Assembly (NCBI GenBank): GCA_965369945.1
Contig: CBDUST010000026.1
Coordinates: forward strand, 1-26,621
Length of the DNA: 26,621 nucleotides
Source of the DNA: JADFNO01 sp965369945
Lineage (GTDB): Bacteria > Planctomycetota > Phycisphaerae > Phycisphaerales > SM1A02
Direction: 5' to 3'
Shown here in pieces: positions 14,786 through 22,404 of the stretch. The first letter of the stretch is position 1; the number at the start of each line of letters is the position of its first letter. Under the pieces are notes generated by a model. That model was not told the DNA's origin, did no database searches, and saw only the letters and a list, made by a program, of their open reading frames with translations. The translations under genes and the position numbers were made by a program.

Positions 14786-16006
14786 CTACCGAATCAGATA
14801 GAGCAAGGGAAAGAGGAATATCCAGATGACATCCACGATGTGCCAATAGAGCCCGCCCAAATCGACGGGTGTAAAATAGCCGTTGTCAAAGTGTCCTTTG
14901 AGAGCGCGGATCAGCAGCCACGTAATGACGCCGATGCCCGCCAGCACGTGCAATCCGTGAAGCCCCGTCATGCCGAAGTAGATTCCGAAGAACAGGTGTG
15001 CGTTGGCCGGACGCTCGAAGGGCTCTGTCGAAGCCGCGTCAGCGCTCGATTTAACAATGCTGTAATTGCGATCTGATTCGTCCGGCAGCCACGCCAAGCC
15101 CGAAGGTCCATCTGGCGCCAAAGGAATGACTGATCTTGGTAGGAGCAACTGCCCGTTCACGATTGGAAGCTTGCCATCAGCCAGGCTTTCTTCGTCCGAG
15201 GTCGCTGCCAGGACATCCGTTCGTAGCGTGCGCACATGTGCGACGATGTCCATGAGATCCTGATCGCTCAAAGACGGGTTGCCTCCCCGTGGAAGCATCG
15301 CTGCGCCGGTCGTGTTGAGTGGATCCTTCGGTGAGCGGCCAACGAGGAGGAACTGAACAAACTTGGCATCATCAAGGCTGGCGACGAACTCACTCGTTTG
15401 TAGGGGCTTGCCCAGTCCCGGCAGTCCCCCGCCGTTAAGACCATGGCAGGCCATGCAAGTTCGCAAGTACAACCCGCCGCCCTTTACCGGATCACCGGGT
15501 TCAAGAGCTGCAATCGCTGCTAAGGTGGTTCCTACTTCTTGATCGTGTAAGCGATCACTGCCGTGATCCTCTTCGTAGAACTGCACGCCCCATACAAGAT
15601 TATCATGGAACTTGTGTGAGTACTCGATCCACTTGATTCCGAGAAAGTCGATCGCGCACAGCAACGTGAGCCCAAGGAACAAGCACAGTCCACGGCGATA
15701 GTTGTTTTGAGCACACCACACCGCCATCGCCATCGTCAGACTGCTCACAATCAATACGCCGGTGTTGATAGCACCCCAGGTTGTGTCCAGGAATTGACTT
15801 CCATAGGCGAAGATGTCTGGATGACCCGCGCGATACACGGCGTACAGACAGAACAACCCGCCGAACAGCAGAACCTCGGTTGCCAGGAACAGCCACATGC
15901 CTAACTTGGCCGCCTCGAACTGCTGCGACGCATTGTCGAAGTGATGCGCCAAGTGTTCCGGACGATCATCGACAAGCGCGTTGATGTTGGGCGTGATCAC
16001 CGTCAT
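14786..16006 (-). CDS. Cytochrome c oxidase subunit III with inserted cytochrome c domain
   Basis: The product (406 aa) has the five-helix form of heme-copper oxidase subunit III, split by a cytochrome c domain. Helices lie at about 34-58 (with the family glutamate E44 in ATEVLLFGG), 75-99 and 106-129. Residues 130-335 contain the heme site CMACH (184-188) and a probable axial methionine in GAAMLP. Helices 4 and 5 follow at 337-367 and 382-404 (HLFFGIYFG and the diagnostic YWHIVDVIWIFLFP). With a cytosolic N-terminus, the insertion falls in the periplasmic loop after helix 3, where heme c attachment is possible. Its ATG overlaps the stop of a 24-codon frame by 4 bases. Oxidase subunits I and II are not encoded in this window. 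A sequencing fusion is unlikely because the frame is continuous on both sides. Confidence 0.9.
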   Translation of the reverse strand: MTVITPNINALVDDRPEHLAHHFDNASQQFEAAKLGMWLFLATEVLLFGGLFCLYAVYRAGHPDIFAYGSQFLDTTWGAINTGVLIVSSLTMAMAVWCAQNNYRRGLCLFLGLTLLCAIDFLGIKWIEYSHKFHDNLVWGVQFYEEDHGSDRLHDQEVGTTLAAIAALEPGDPVKGGGLYLRTCMACHGLNGGGLPGLGKPLQTSEFVASLDDAKFVQFLLVGRSPKDPLNTTGAAMLPRGGNPSLSDQDLMDIVAHVRTLRTDVLAATSDEESLADGKLPIVNGQLLLPRSVIPLAPDGPSGLAWLPDESDRNYSIVKSSADAASTEPFERPANAHLFFGIYFGMTGLHGLHVLAGIGVITWLLIRALKGHFDNGYFTPVDLGGLYWHIVDVIWIFLFPLLYLIR

Positions 16007-16077
16007 GACTCGCCCCGTCGTGGTGCTACCCGTCCGTTGTTTCTCGAACGAAGTCTCTTGGCTCCCGCCTCGATCAT
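16003..16077 (-). CDS. Possible 24-residue peptide coupled to the subunit III gene
   Basis: A short frame beginning MIEAGAKRLRSRNN ends in a TGA that overlaps the ATG of the subunit III gene (ATGA). It has a strong ribosome site, GAGGAG at 16087-16092, at the right distance, whereas the oxidase gene has only a weak one of its own. It could be a small basic protein or serve to load ribosomes for the operon. The same frame stays open upstream to 16156, so a longer product from a non-ATG start is possible. It is unrecognised. Confidence 0.4.
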   Translation of the reverse strand: MIEAGAKRLRSRNNGRVAPRRGES

Positions 16078-16166
16078 TCGAATCAACTCCTCACCGACGG
16101 GGAAGGTGAGGTAATGGTGAAACACCAAAGTGGTCGCCAAAACATCAGGAACCTACATGACCGTGT

Positions 16167-16439
16167 TCACGACCCCACATATACTGGCGATCTCCGCGAC
16201 GTTGTCATTAGGGAGATTCCTAGGATTAGTGCGGGATTTTTCCTAGTGGCTGACCAACCATCCTTCGTCCGCTCGACGTCGATCCCGAGGATTGCGGTGG
16301 CCGCCCTGGCCACCGCCATCACGCGCGGAGCACGCTGTTGCCTGTTCTCTGTGACGATCTTGAAGTGAGCATCGCTCAGTCGTGCCCTGAGAAACTCAAC
16401 TGTGCTCGGATCGGGGCTGTCAACGTGGATTCGGATCAT
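16167..16439 (-). CDS. Small protein of unknown function
   Basis: The frame encodes 90 residues (MIRIHVDSPD...VYVGS) with no signal peptide, membrane helix or motif I recognise. It has a mixed alpha/beta look, with basic and Ala-rich stretches in the middle. AAGGA lies 4 bases before the ATG at 16439. It lies about 70 bases downstream of a sigma-54-like promoter and 90 bases before the 24-codon frame, so it could be the first gene of the cytochrome operon. It might also be a chance frame. Confidence 0.45.
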   Translation of the reverse strand: MIRIHVDSPDPSTVEFLRARLSDAHFKIVTENRQQRAPRVMAVARAATAILGIDVERTKDGWSATRKNPALILGISLMTTSRRSPVYVGS

Positions 16440-16510
16440 GTTGTCCTTGCTTCCCGGTGACCGTTCAAGACCGCAAGCGGGCAAGAAGTGCGGCCATCTA
16501 ACAGGGGTAA

Positions 16511-16526
16511 AACAACTGTTGTGCCA
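16511..16526 (-). promoter_or_regulatory. Candidate sigma-54 promoter for the cytochrome operon
   Basis: On the minus strand TGGCAC (16521-16526), N5, then TTGTT (16511-16515) matches the -24/-12 pattern TGGCAC-N5-TTGCA. The -24 box is perfect and the spacing exact, but the -12 element has GT instead of the usual GC. It reads toward the small gene at 16439 and the cytochrome operon. A sigma-54 activator gene lies immediately upstream, which makes the match more meaningful. Confidence 0.5.
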
Positions 16527-16630
16527 AAATCTGCGCAGCTGTCGGGGGATGGCGTAATCGCCATAAGTGCCTGTATTGCAAGTAGATATGAGCGGTGTCC
16601 GAGAGACTTGAAATCGTAGTCCAAGCCCCG

Positions 16631-16651
16631 TGTGTCACATAAGCGCGACAC
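16631..16651. promoter_or_regulatory. Dyad GTGTC-N10-GACAC, candidate activator site
   Basis: GTGTC (16632-16636) and GACAC (16647-16651) form an inverted repeat. The former also sits in the small palindrome TGTGTCACA (16631-16639). It is about 105 bases upstream of the -24 box, a usual distance for an upstream activating sequence of an NtrC-type regulator. Confidence 0.35.
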
Positions 16652-16742
16652 CAAAATCGTCACGAACGAGATGCAAGGCGCCTGCCGACGAATAGGCCCT
16701 TATATTCGATAGCCAGAGCGGATTTCATGCGCGCCACAATGA

Positions 16743-16798
16743 TGTGACACTCGCCGGCGCCATTCACAAGAATGTGACAGACTTGCGGTGTTCACAAG
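16743..16798. promoter_or_regulatory. Tandem operator-like units TGTGACA...TTCACAAG
   Basis: Two successive units are seen: TGTGACA, 13 bases, TTCACAAG (16743-16770), then TGTGACA, 11 bases, TTCACAAG (16773-16798). Each has dyad symmetry (TGTGA/TCACA) and the units repeat at about 30 bp, close to three helical turns. They lie about 220-275 bases upstream of the candidate sigma-54 promoter and just after the activator gene, and are good candidates for enhancer sites of that activator. Confidence 0.45.
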
Positions 16799-16813
16799 CG
16801 AGGTTGGCCGCCC

Positions 16814-18202
16814 CTAACCCCGAAATCCCTCCGGTTTCAGATCGTGCTTCTTGAGGAACCGATAAAACGTCCCCCGAGGCAGTTGCGCCTCGCGCGCAGC
16901 TTGTGAAACGTCTCCCCCGCATTGTTGCAGCAAGTTGGCCAAATAATCTCGCTCGAACTTCGCTGCCTGCTCCCTGCGAAGATCAAAGAAGCCGTCACCC
17001 TTCTGGCTCGAAGCCTCCCCTGCACTCGTCACCAATGCATCGGGCAGATCACCAGTTGCGAGCTTGGCGCCCGTAGCCATCGTCAGGCTCCGCTTGATCA
17101 CGTTCTGCAATTCACGAATATTGCCCGGCCATTGATACGCTGAGAATATCTCCATGACTTCCGGGTCGACTTCGGAGACACTCTTGCCCATCTCGCGCGC
17201 GTATCGGTCCAGGAAGTGGGCTACGAGTAACGGGATATCGCCTGTCCGATCACGCAACGGCGGAAGGTCGATCCGAGATACGTTGACGCGGTAGAAAAGG
17301 TCGGAACGGAATTGTTCCTTCTCCATCATCACCTCCAGATCACGCGATGTAGCCGACACCACGCGCACATCCACATCCAGCTCATCCGTGCCTCCCACTC
17401 TGCGTATACGGCGTTCCTGCAAGGCGCGTAGTAATTTCGTCTGGAGTCGAAGTGGGAGTTCCGCTATCTCATCAAGGAAGAACGTCCCTTTGTCGGCAAA
17501 CTCCAGCAGCCCCATGCTTCGTGTATGCGCACCAGTGAACGCGCCTCGCTCGTGGCCGAACAGTTCACTTTCCAACAAATCTTCGGGGATAGCCCCACAA
17601 TCGACCGGCACAAACCGTTTCTTGCCGCGCCGGCTGCGCTGATGCAATGCGCGGGCAACCAACTCCTTGCCCGTACCGGTCTCTCCCACGATCAGCACAT
17701 CGACATCGGTCTCGGCGACACGTTCGATCATGTCGAGAACCCTCTGCATCACTTGACTGGCACCAATGATCTCGCCGAAGACGCCCGTTCGATCAACTTG
17801 TCGTTGCAGAAGTCGGTTCTCCTCACGAAGTTCCTTCGCTTCGAGCAACCGCTGCACAGTCGCGAGCAAATCCTCCGGCAAGAACGGTTTGGTGATGTAG
17901 TCGGCCGCGCCGAGCTTCATACTCTGCACCGCCGTTTCTACGGTCGGGAAAGCGGTGATCATTAGTACGGCGAGGTTCGGATCGTGCTGTCGCGCTAACT
18001 TGAGCAGATCGACGCCGCTAACGCCCGGCATACGAATATCCGTGATAAGTAAGTCGAAGGTCTCTGTCGCGACTCGCTGGGCTGCCTTTCGACTGTCGTT
18101 TTCCAAAATGATCACTGCGTGCGATAGCTTCTTCAATGTTGCAGCGCACACCTCCAACATCCCCTCCTCATCATCCACGACCAAAATGCGCTGCTTAGCC
18201 AT
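16814..18202 (-). CDS. NtrC-family sigma-54-dependent response regulator
   Basis: The product (462 aa) is a three-domain enhancer-binding activator. The receiver domain has acidic residues DDEE (10-13), the phosphorylated D55 in ITDIRMPG and lysine in ITKPF. The central AAA+ domain has Walker A GETGTGKE (173-180), the sigma-54 contact loop GAFTGA (220-225) and Walker B FFLDEI (241-246). The C-terminal Fis-type helix-turn-helix includes GDVSQAAREAQLPRGTFYRF. It opens sigma-54 promoters when phosphorylated. The ATG at 18202 is chosen because AAGGA lies 6 bases upstream and the receiver begins directly. It overlaps the upstream kinase gene by 8 bases, so the pair is translationally coupled. The nearest sigma-54-like promoter is the one before the cytochrome operon. 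Confidence 0.96.
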   Translation of the reverse strand: MAKQRILVVDDEEGMLEVCAATLKKLSHAVIILENDSRKAAQRVATETFDLLITDIRMPGVSGVDLLKLARQHDPNLAVLMITAFPTVETAVQSMKLGAADYITKPFLPEDLLATVQRLLEAKELREENRLLQRQVDRTGVFGEIIGASQVMQRVLDMIERVAETDVDVLIVGETGTGKELVARALHQRSRRGKKRFVPVDCGAIPEDLLESELFGHERGAFTGAHTRSMGLLEFADKGTFFLDEIAELPLRLQTKLLRALQERRIRRVGGTDELDVDVRVVSATSRDLEVMMEKEQFRSDLFYRVNVSRIDLPPLRDRTGDIPLLVAHFLDRYAREMGKSVSEVDPEVMEIFSAYQWPGNIRELQNVIKRSLTMATGAKLATGDLPDALVTSAGEASSQKGDGFFDLRREQAAKFERDYLANLLQQCGGDVSQAAREAQLPRGTFYRFLKKHDLKPEGFRG

Positions 18203-20234
18203 GACTCGTCCTTGGCGGTTGGTCCGGATTGTGGACAGGTAGTCGTATCGTAAACCGCGTACCCTCCCCCGGATGACTTTCCACGTCAATTGTTCCGCCA
18301 TGACTTTGGATAAGCCCGTGACAGATCGAAAGACCAAGCCCCGTCCCGCGACCTTGCTCTTTGGTTGTAAAGAACGGCTGGAATATCAGCTCGCGCCGCG
18401 CTTCGGGAATCCCGCAGCCGGTGTCCTGCACGGTCACCGCGATCCACGAATTGGCATCGTCCGCTGCTTCGTCTTCTTGCCGGGCCGAAAGCGTGAGTCG
18501 TCCGCCCTGAGGCATCGCGTCCAATGCATTGAGCAGGAGGTTTAGAAACACCTGCTCCATCTCCTGTGGATTTGCGTGAACATTTGGCACGCTACCCTCA
18601 AGCTCTTCGTCGATTTCAATGCCTGTCTGGTTTGCACGTTGTTCGATGAGCGCTAACGCTTTGCGTATCGGGTGCCTGATATCCATCGTCATTCGCGCCG
18701 CCCCGGAAGGCCGACAATACGAGAGTAGCCCCTGGGCAATACGTGCCACACGATCGGAAAGATCGGTGATTTTTTCGATCTCCGTGGCGGTCTCGTCCGA
18801 CATCTCCGAACGATGATCCGAGAGAAGCAGCCGAGTCTTGGCGCTGATGATTGCGATCGGGTTATTCACTTCGTGCGCGACCTGCCCGGCCAGTTCGCCG
18901 ATGGCGGCGAGTTGCTCAGCCCGGATCATCTGCGCCTGGGTTCGCTTCTGATCGGTGATATCTTGAGCCAATTCAACGACCTGAGCGACCTCGCCTTGGG
19001 AATCATGAAGCGGAGCGGTGGTCAGTTGAAACCATCGCCGCGTTGCAGCGCTGTTCTTTAGGCCGTGGGGATTCTCTTCTGTAAGCTCAAGAACAAGCTC
19101 CGTCATCCTCACCTGCGCATCCTGAAACGTTTGCTGGGCGGCTGACCCTTCTCCGTCCAACTGTTCGACGATTACTGCTCCTGGTGATTCGGGACCGAAC
19201 CACTCGTTCCATCGCGAGTTGGACCAGCATGATCGCGGATCCCGGTCAACGACGCGAAGCGCCGCCCCGGTTGTCTCCAATGATCGCTCCAATAACCGCC
19301 GTTCGGCGAGTGCGCGATCAGCCATCACCTGAAGTTGGCGTTCGTGCTGGCGCAGCCGATCGGCCAGCGTCGTAACAAAGTATGCCGTCAAGAGGAGGAT
19401 CGCGGTATGCATGCCCGTTCGTGTGGCGACGTAAAGGGGTTTGTGGGCCGCATGCTCCAGCTCACCTTGATCCTCTATATGTGGGAAGATCTCCAGTGTG
19501 TAGTGCTCCAGCACGTGAGTTGACTCAGCAAGCGCCAGCGCACCGAAAAGCACGCTCGCTGCGATCGCCACCGCGAAGCATCGAAGCCGGCTCAGGACGA
19601 TGCCGGCGATGATGACATGAAACAGCATCACAAGCGACAGCGGGTTTTCAATGCCGCCGGAGAAATGCAGCAGCACCGTAAGCAGCACCAAGTCGCCGTA
19701 GATCTGGACCTGTAACAGAGCAACACCCGCTCGGCCGGAGCGCAGCAACATTGTGCACGCAACATTGAAGCCGGCTAGCACCACGACGGTCGAGATTAGC
19801 GGCCACCACACATTATCCGGTAGAAGGTGCGCGATTCGCACGGAGATGGAGATCAGCATCGCCGCGACGACGACCGCGATCCAGCGCATCACGATCAGCC
19901 AGCGCGCGTGGTTCGCCAACCGTTCCCGCTCAGTGGGGCGAGTTCCGCGCACAAGTTCTTCCTCTGATGGCGTTTCGGCCAGCAGCGGCGGTGATGTTCG
20001 AACGATACGCCATCCCACCAGCCCCGCTGCGACTACGGATGACACAATGCCTCGTGCAATGTGCAACCCGTGAAGCAACTGCATATCAACATCGTCCAGC
20101 CAGGTTCGCTCAACGACTTCGTAAACCGCGAAGATGAGCACCACGGCACTGAACGCCAGTATCAACGCGCGCACCAAAGCCCGGCGAGATTCACCTCGCC
20201 TCGCCGCTTTGCCGTTTCCTTTGGTCTCGCTCAT
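18195..20234 (-). CDS. Membrane histidine kinase with RegB-like sensor region
   Basis: The product (679 aa) is the partner of the NtrC-type regulator. The N-terminal 290 residues form about seven or eight membrane helices, one pair bracketing HFSGGIENPLSLVMLF. GGIENPL at 193-199 closely resembles the GGxxNPF motif that binds quinone in RegB/PrrB redox sensors. A short coiled coil and a PAS-like domain (about 315-430, ending QDITDQK) follow. The kinase core has an H-box with H454 in AHEVNNP, an N-box (FLNLLLNALDAM), a G1 box (DTGCGIP) and a G2 box (GRGTGLGLS). The kinase core is NtrB-like, so the protein joins a RegB-type sensor to an NtrC-type output. The redox role is inferred from the motif; the redox-active cysteine of RegB is not evident. 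Start: ATG at 20234, without an obvious ribosome site. Confidence 0.93.
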   Translation of the reverse strand: MSETKGNGKAARRGESRRALVRALILAFSAVVLIFAVYEVVERTWLDDVDMQLLHGLHIARGIVSSVVAAGLVGWRIVRTSPPLLAETPSEEELVRGTRPTERERLANHARWLIVMRWIAVVVAAMLISISVRIAHLLPDNVWWPLISTVVVLAGFNVACTMLLRSGRAGVALLQVQIYGDLVLLTVLLHFSGGIENPLSLVMLFHVIIAGIVLSRLRCFAVAIAASVLFGALALAESTHVLEHYTLEIFPHIEDQGELEHAAHKPLYVATRTGMHTAILLLTAYFVTTLADRLRQHERQLQVMADRALAERRLLERSLETTGAALRVVDRDPRSCWSNSRWNEWFGPESPGAVIVEQLDGEGSAAQQTFQDAQVRMTELVLELTEENPHGLKNSAATRRWFQLTTAPLHDSQGEVAQVVELAQDITDQKRTQAQMIRAEQLAAIGELAGQVAHEVNNPIAIISAKTRLLLSDHRSEMSDETATEIEKITDLSDRVARIAQGLLSYCRPSGAARMTMDIRHPIRKALALIEQRANQTGIEIDEELEGSVPNVHANPQEMEQVFLNLLLNALDAMPQGGRLTLSARQEDEAADDANSWIAVTVQDTGCGIPEARRELIFQPFFTTKEQGRGTGLGLSICHGLIQSHGGTIDVESHPGEGTRFTIRLPVHNPDQPPRTSHG

Positions 20235-20490
20235 GCGGTAGATCTTGATGGTGTCTGGAGGTCGTGGCTCGCGTCGCGGTGCGATGCGGCGTCAACCTTA
20301 TTGTACTGGCGAGAATGGCACGGAGTGGAGCGTCCCAGGCCATAGATGTGGTAGAGACATTTTTCCTGGGAGCAACGCAGCGCATGAAGATCGGCGCGAC
20401 GTGTCTCCATCACAATCTTCGGGAACTGAGGAATGTACCGAGAGGCGAATGTAGGTCACCATGATTCCATGAGAGGTCGAGTCTGATCCT
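20235..20490. other. Region between kinase gene and recombinase remnant
   Basis: No gene is seen. On the minus strand a TACAAT box (20300-20305) could be a -10 element for the kinase gene about 65 bases downstream, but no convincing -35 is present. The rest probably includes the decayed downstream flank of the recombinase remnant. Confidence 0.35.
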
Positions 20491-20994
20491 TCACCGACCA
20501 GGTCGCAATACCTCGCTCATGATGTTTCTCGGGCAGATGTCGAAGGCGCTGAGGATTGTGGGGACTTTGCGGATCTCTAGATGGGTATACACGTTTTCCT
20601 CAAGGGTGTGGATGTGTTTGATAGCTCGGAGCAGGTCGTCGGTGCAGTGGTCGGCGAAGTGTTCGCTGACGTAGCGAACCTCCACGCTTTGCGTGCGGAG
20701 TAAATAGCGGGAGTGGCCGCCTCATCGTTGTCGACTCGGCCGAGTCGCTTGATGTCGTAGACGATCACGACGCCGAACTCACAGTCGCCGTGCTGAACCG
20801 CGGCTATCATGGCCTGGAATGCGGTTCGTCCCTTCGTCCGCGTGCCGGTGATGGCGTCATCGGTGTAGCAGCGGATTAGTTGGAGGTTGTGCTGCGCGGC
20901 ATATCGCTCAATCGCAGCTCGCTGGTCGGGGATCGACTCTTCCTGCTGACTCGTGGATCTGCGAAGATAGCCGACGGCGGCGGAGCGGCTGTCC
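20491..20994 (-). pseudogene. Remnant of a second large serine recombinase
   Basis: This is a broken relative of the recombinase at 1608-3509, in the same orientation. It keeps the catalytic start (YLRRSTSQQEESIPDQ) and most of the catalytic domain to about residue 142. It then jumps directly to the last residues of the protein (REVPTILS in the intact copy, RKVPTILS here). About 460 residues between them are deleted. One base is also missing near 20715-20719, shifting the frame. The gene start is cut off by the IS3-family element that begins at 20995. It cannot make an active enzyme. Confidence 0.88.
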
Positions 20995-21891
20995 TGACCT
21001 GCCCCCGTTTTATGTACCAGCCGCTATGAGAGTCTGGACAGGGTAACCGGTTGACGTTGGTCTGGCCGGAGGGAGGGGCGCAGCCCCGACCGGAGGGCAG
21101 ACCAACGTCGCCGCGAACCTCGCCGGGGGAACGTACCCCAGCGATGAGTGCGGCCGACGATGGTTGTACTCGTTCTTCCATCTTGCCGCGTGACCCTTCG
21201 CATCACGCAGGTCCAGGAACAATTCCACGTTCAGCAGTTTGTCACGCACGCGGCCGTGGAAGCTCTCCGCGTAGCCGTTCTCCCATGGCGCGCCCTTCTG
21301 GATGTACAGTGTGCCGACGTTTGCACGCTCCAGATACGAACGGATGGCGTTGGCGATGAACTCCGGGCCATTATCACTACGAATATAAACCGGCACGCCG
21401 CGGATAATGAACAGTTCCGCCAACAGGTCGATCACATTACGCGACGTGATCGACCGCTCGACTTCCAGCACCAGACACTCGCGCGTGAAGTCATCCACCA
21501 TCGACAGCCACTTCAACGATCGGCCTCGCTCGTCCGAATCGTGGATGAAGTCCCAGCACCACACGTGGTCCTTGTGCTCGGCCCGACGGCGGGCGATCGA
21601 ATTCGCGATCGTGCCCAGATGACGCTTCTTATGCTGTTTTTGAGGCACTTTGGACTGCTCCTGCTTCCACAGACGGTGCACCCGCTTGCGGTTCACACGC
21701 CGGCCCTCCAGGCACAGCAGCGCCCAGATCCGCCGGTAACCGTACCGTGGATGGTGACGGACCAGTTCGTGCATGCGCTGCACCAAACTCTTCTCCTGGT
21801 CGTTAGCCCGTTTCGATTCGTATCGTTGCGTTGACCGCGATTGATGCACCGCCCGGCAGGCGCGGCGTTGCGAGGCGTCGATCCTTCGATG
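20995..21891 (-). mobile_element. Partial IS3-family insertion sequence
   Basis: The right end begins with TGACCTGCCCCC at 20995, typical of IS3-family terminal repeats, and abuts the recombinase remnant. The element contains most of orfB but no orfA and no left terminal repeat. Its left side ends at the stop codon of the pilus gene at 21892. The element is therefore about two-thirds complete at most and cannot move by itself. Its left half was probably lost in the deletion or rearrangement that brought the pilus genes next to the recombinase remnant. Confidence 0.82.
21010..21849 (-). CDS. IS3-family transposase OrfB, 5' truncated
   Basis: The frame encodes 279 residues from a GTG start and stays open upstream to 21891 (RRACRAVHQSRSTQRY, typical of the OrfB N-terminus). 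It then meets the TAG stop of the pilus gene in the same frame. The integrase core carries the DDE triad: Asp in WCWDFIHD, Asp in RSDNGPEF and Glu in WENGYAESF, 35 residues later. The HTH region HPRYGYRRIWALL is also present. The first portion of OrfB and all of OrfA, which normally supply DNA binding by frameshift fusion, are missing, so it is probably inactive. The layout resembles the IS407 subgroup. Confidence 0.87.
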   Translation of the reverse strand: MHQSRSTQRYESKRANDQEKSLVQRMHELVRHHPRYGYRRIWALLCLEGRRVNRKRVHRLWKQEQSKVPQKQHKKRHLGTIANSIARRRAEHKDHVWCWDFIHDSDERGRSLKWLSMVDDFTRECLVLEVERSITSRNVIDLLAELFIIRGVPVYIRSDNGPEFIANAIRSYLERANVGTLYIQKGAPWENGYAESFHGRVRDKLLNVELFLDLRDAKGHAARWKNEYNHRRPHSSLGYVPPARFAATLVCPPVGAAPLPPARPTSTGYPVQTLIAAGT

Positions 21892-22404
21892 CTACTCGGT
21901 GGTTTGTACTGAGATGACCGCCAATTGACGGGTTCGCGCATGCCTAAGAGTGACGGCGAGTGCGTCAGCGTCGATCTCGACGATGACCCAGCCGGTCTCC
22001 CCTAGCGTATCGCCGACAACATAGCGGCGGTTGTCGATCAGCGCGACGGTCTCGGTTGACGATGACAGGATCATTTGCACGCTGATTGGGGGCAAATCAG
22101 TCGCAGCGACATTCGGAGTCTGGTCCGGTGAAATCTGTATCGCAGCATGGTGCAGCGGCGACGAGTCGAACGGCTGATCCTTGAGGAACTCGATATAGAC
22201 GGCGGCGGCCCGCTGTTGCTCCGTCCATGGCTCCTGCGGCGCACGGGTCCCGGACGGATCAAACACGAGCGCGGGTTGGATCGTAGCCTGCACCGATGAT
22301 GGCCCGCCGAACAGCGCGATAGTCGTCTTCAGCAGCAGCAGCAGCGGCAGGATTGCGAAAGCAGCCGTGCCGGTCAGACTGTGTTTCATCTCACGACTCA
22401 CCAT
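21892..22404 (-). CDS. PilP-like type IV pilus / secretion assembly protein
   Basis: The product (170 aa) has one N-terminal membrane helix (about 10-34) and a periplasmic C-terminal half (SVQMILSSS, ALIDNRRYVVGD, GWVIVEID, VTLRHARTRQLAV) with the small beta-domain pattern of PilP/GspC proteins. These link the inner-membrane pilus platform to the secretin. It follows pilO directly, overlapping it by 14 bases if ATG 22404 is used; a second ATG at 22386 would remove the overlap. The stop TAG at 21892 is immediately followed by the IS fragment, so the true C-terminus may have been altered. The expected next gene, the secretin PilQ, is missing. Confidence 0.62.
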   Translation of the reverse strand: MVSREMKHSLTGTAAFAILPLLLLLKTTIALFGGPSSVQATIQPALVFDPSGTRAPQEPWTEQQRAAAVYIEFLKDQPFDSSPLHHAAIQISPDQTPNVAATDLPPISVQMILSSSTETVALIDNRRYVVGDTLGETGWVIVEIDADALAVTLRHARTRQLAVISVQTTE

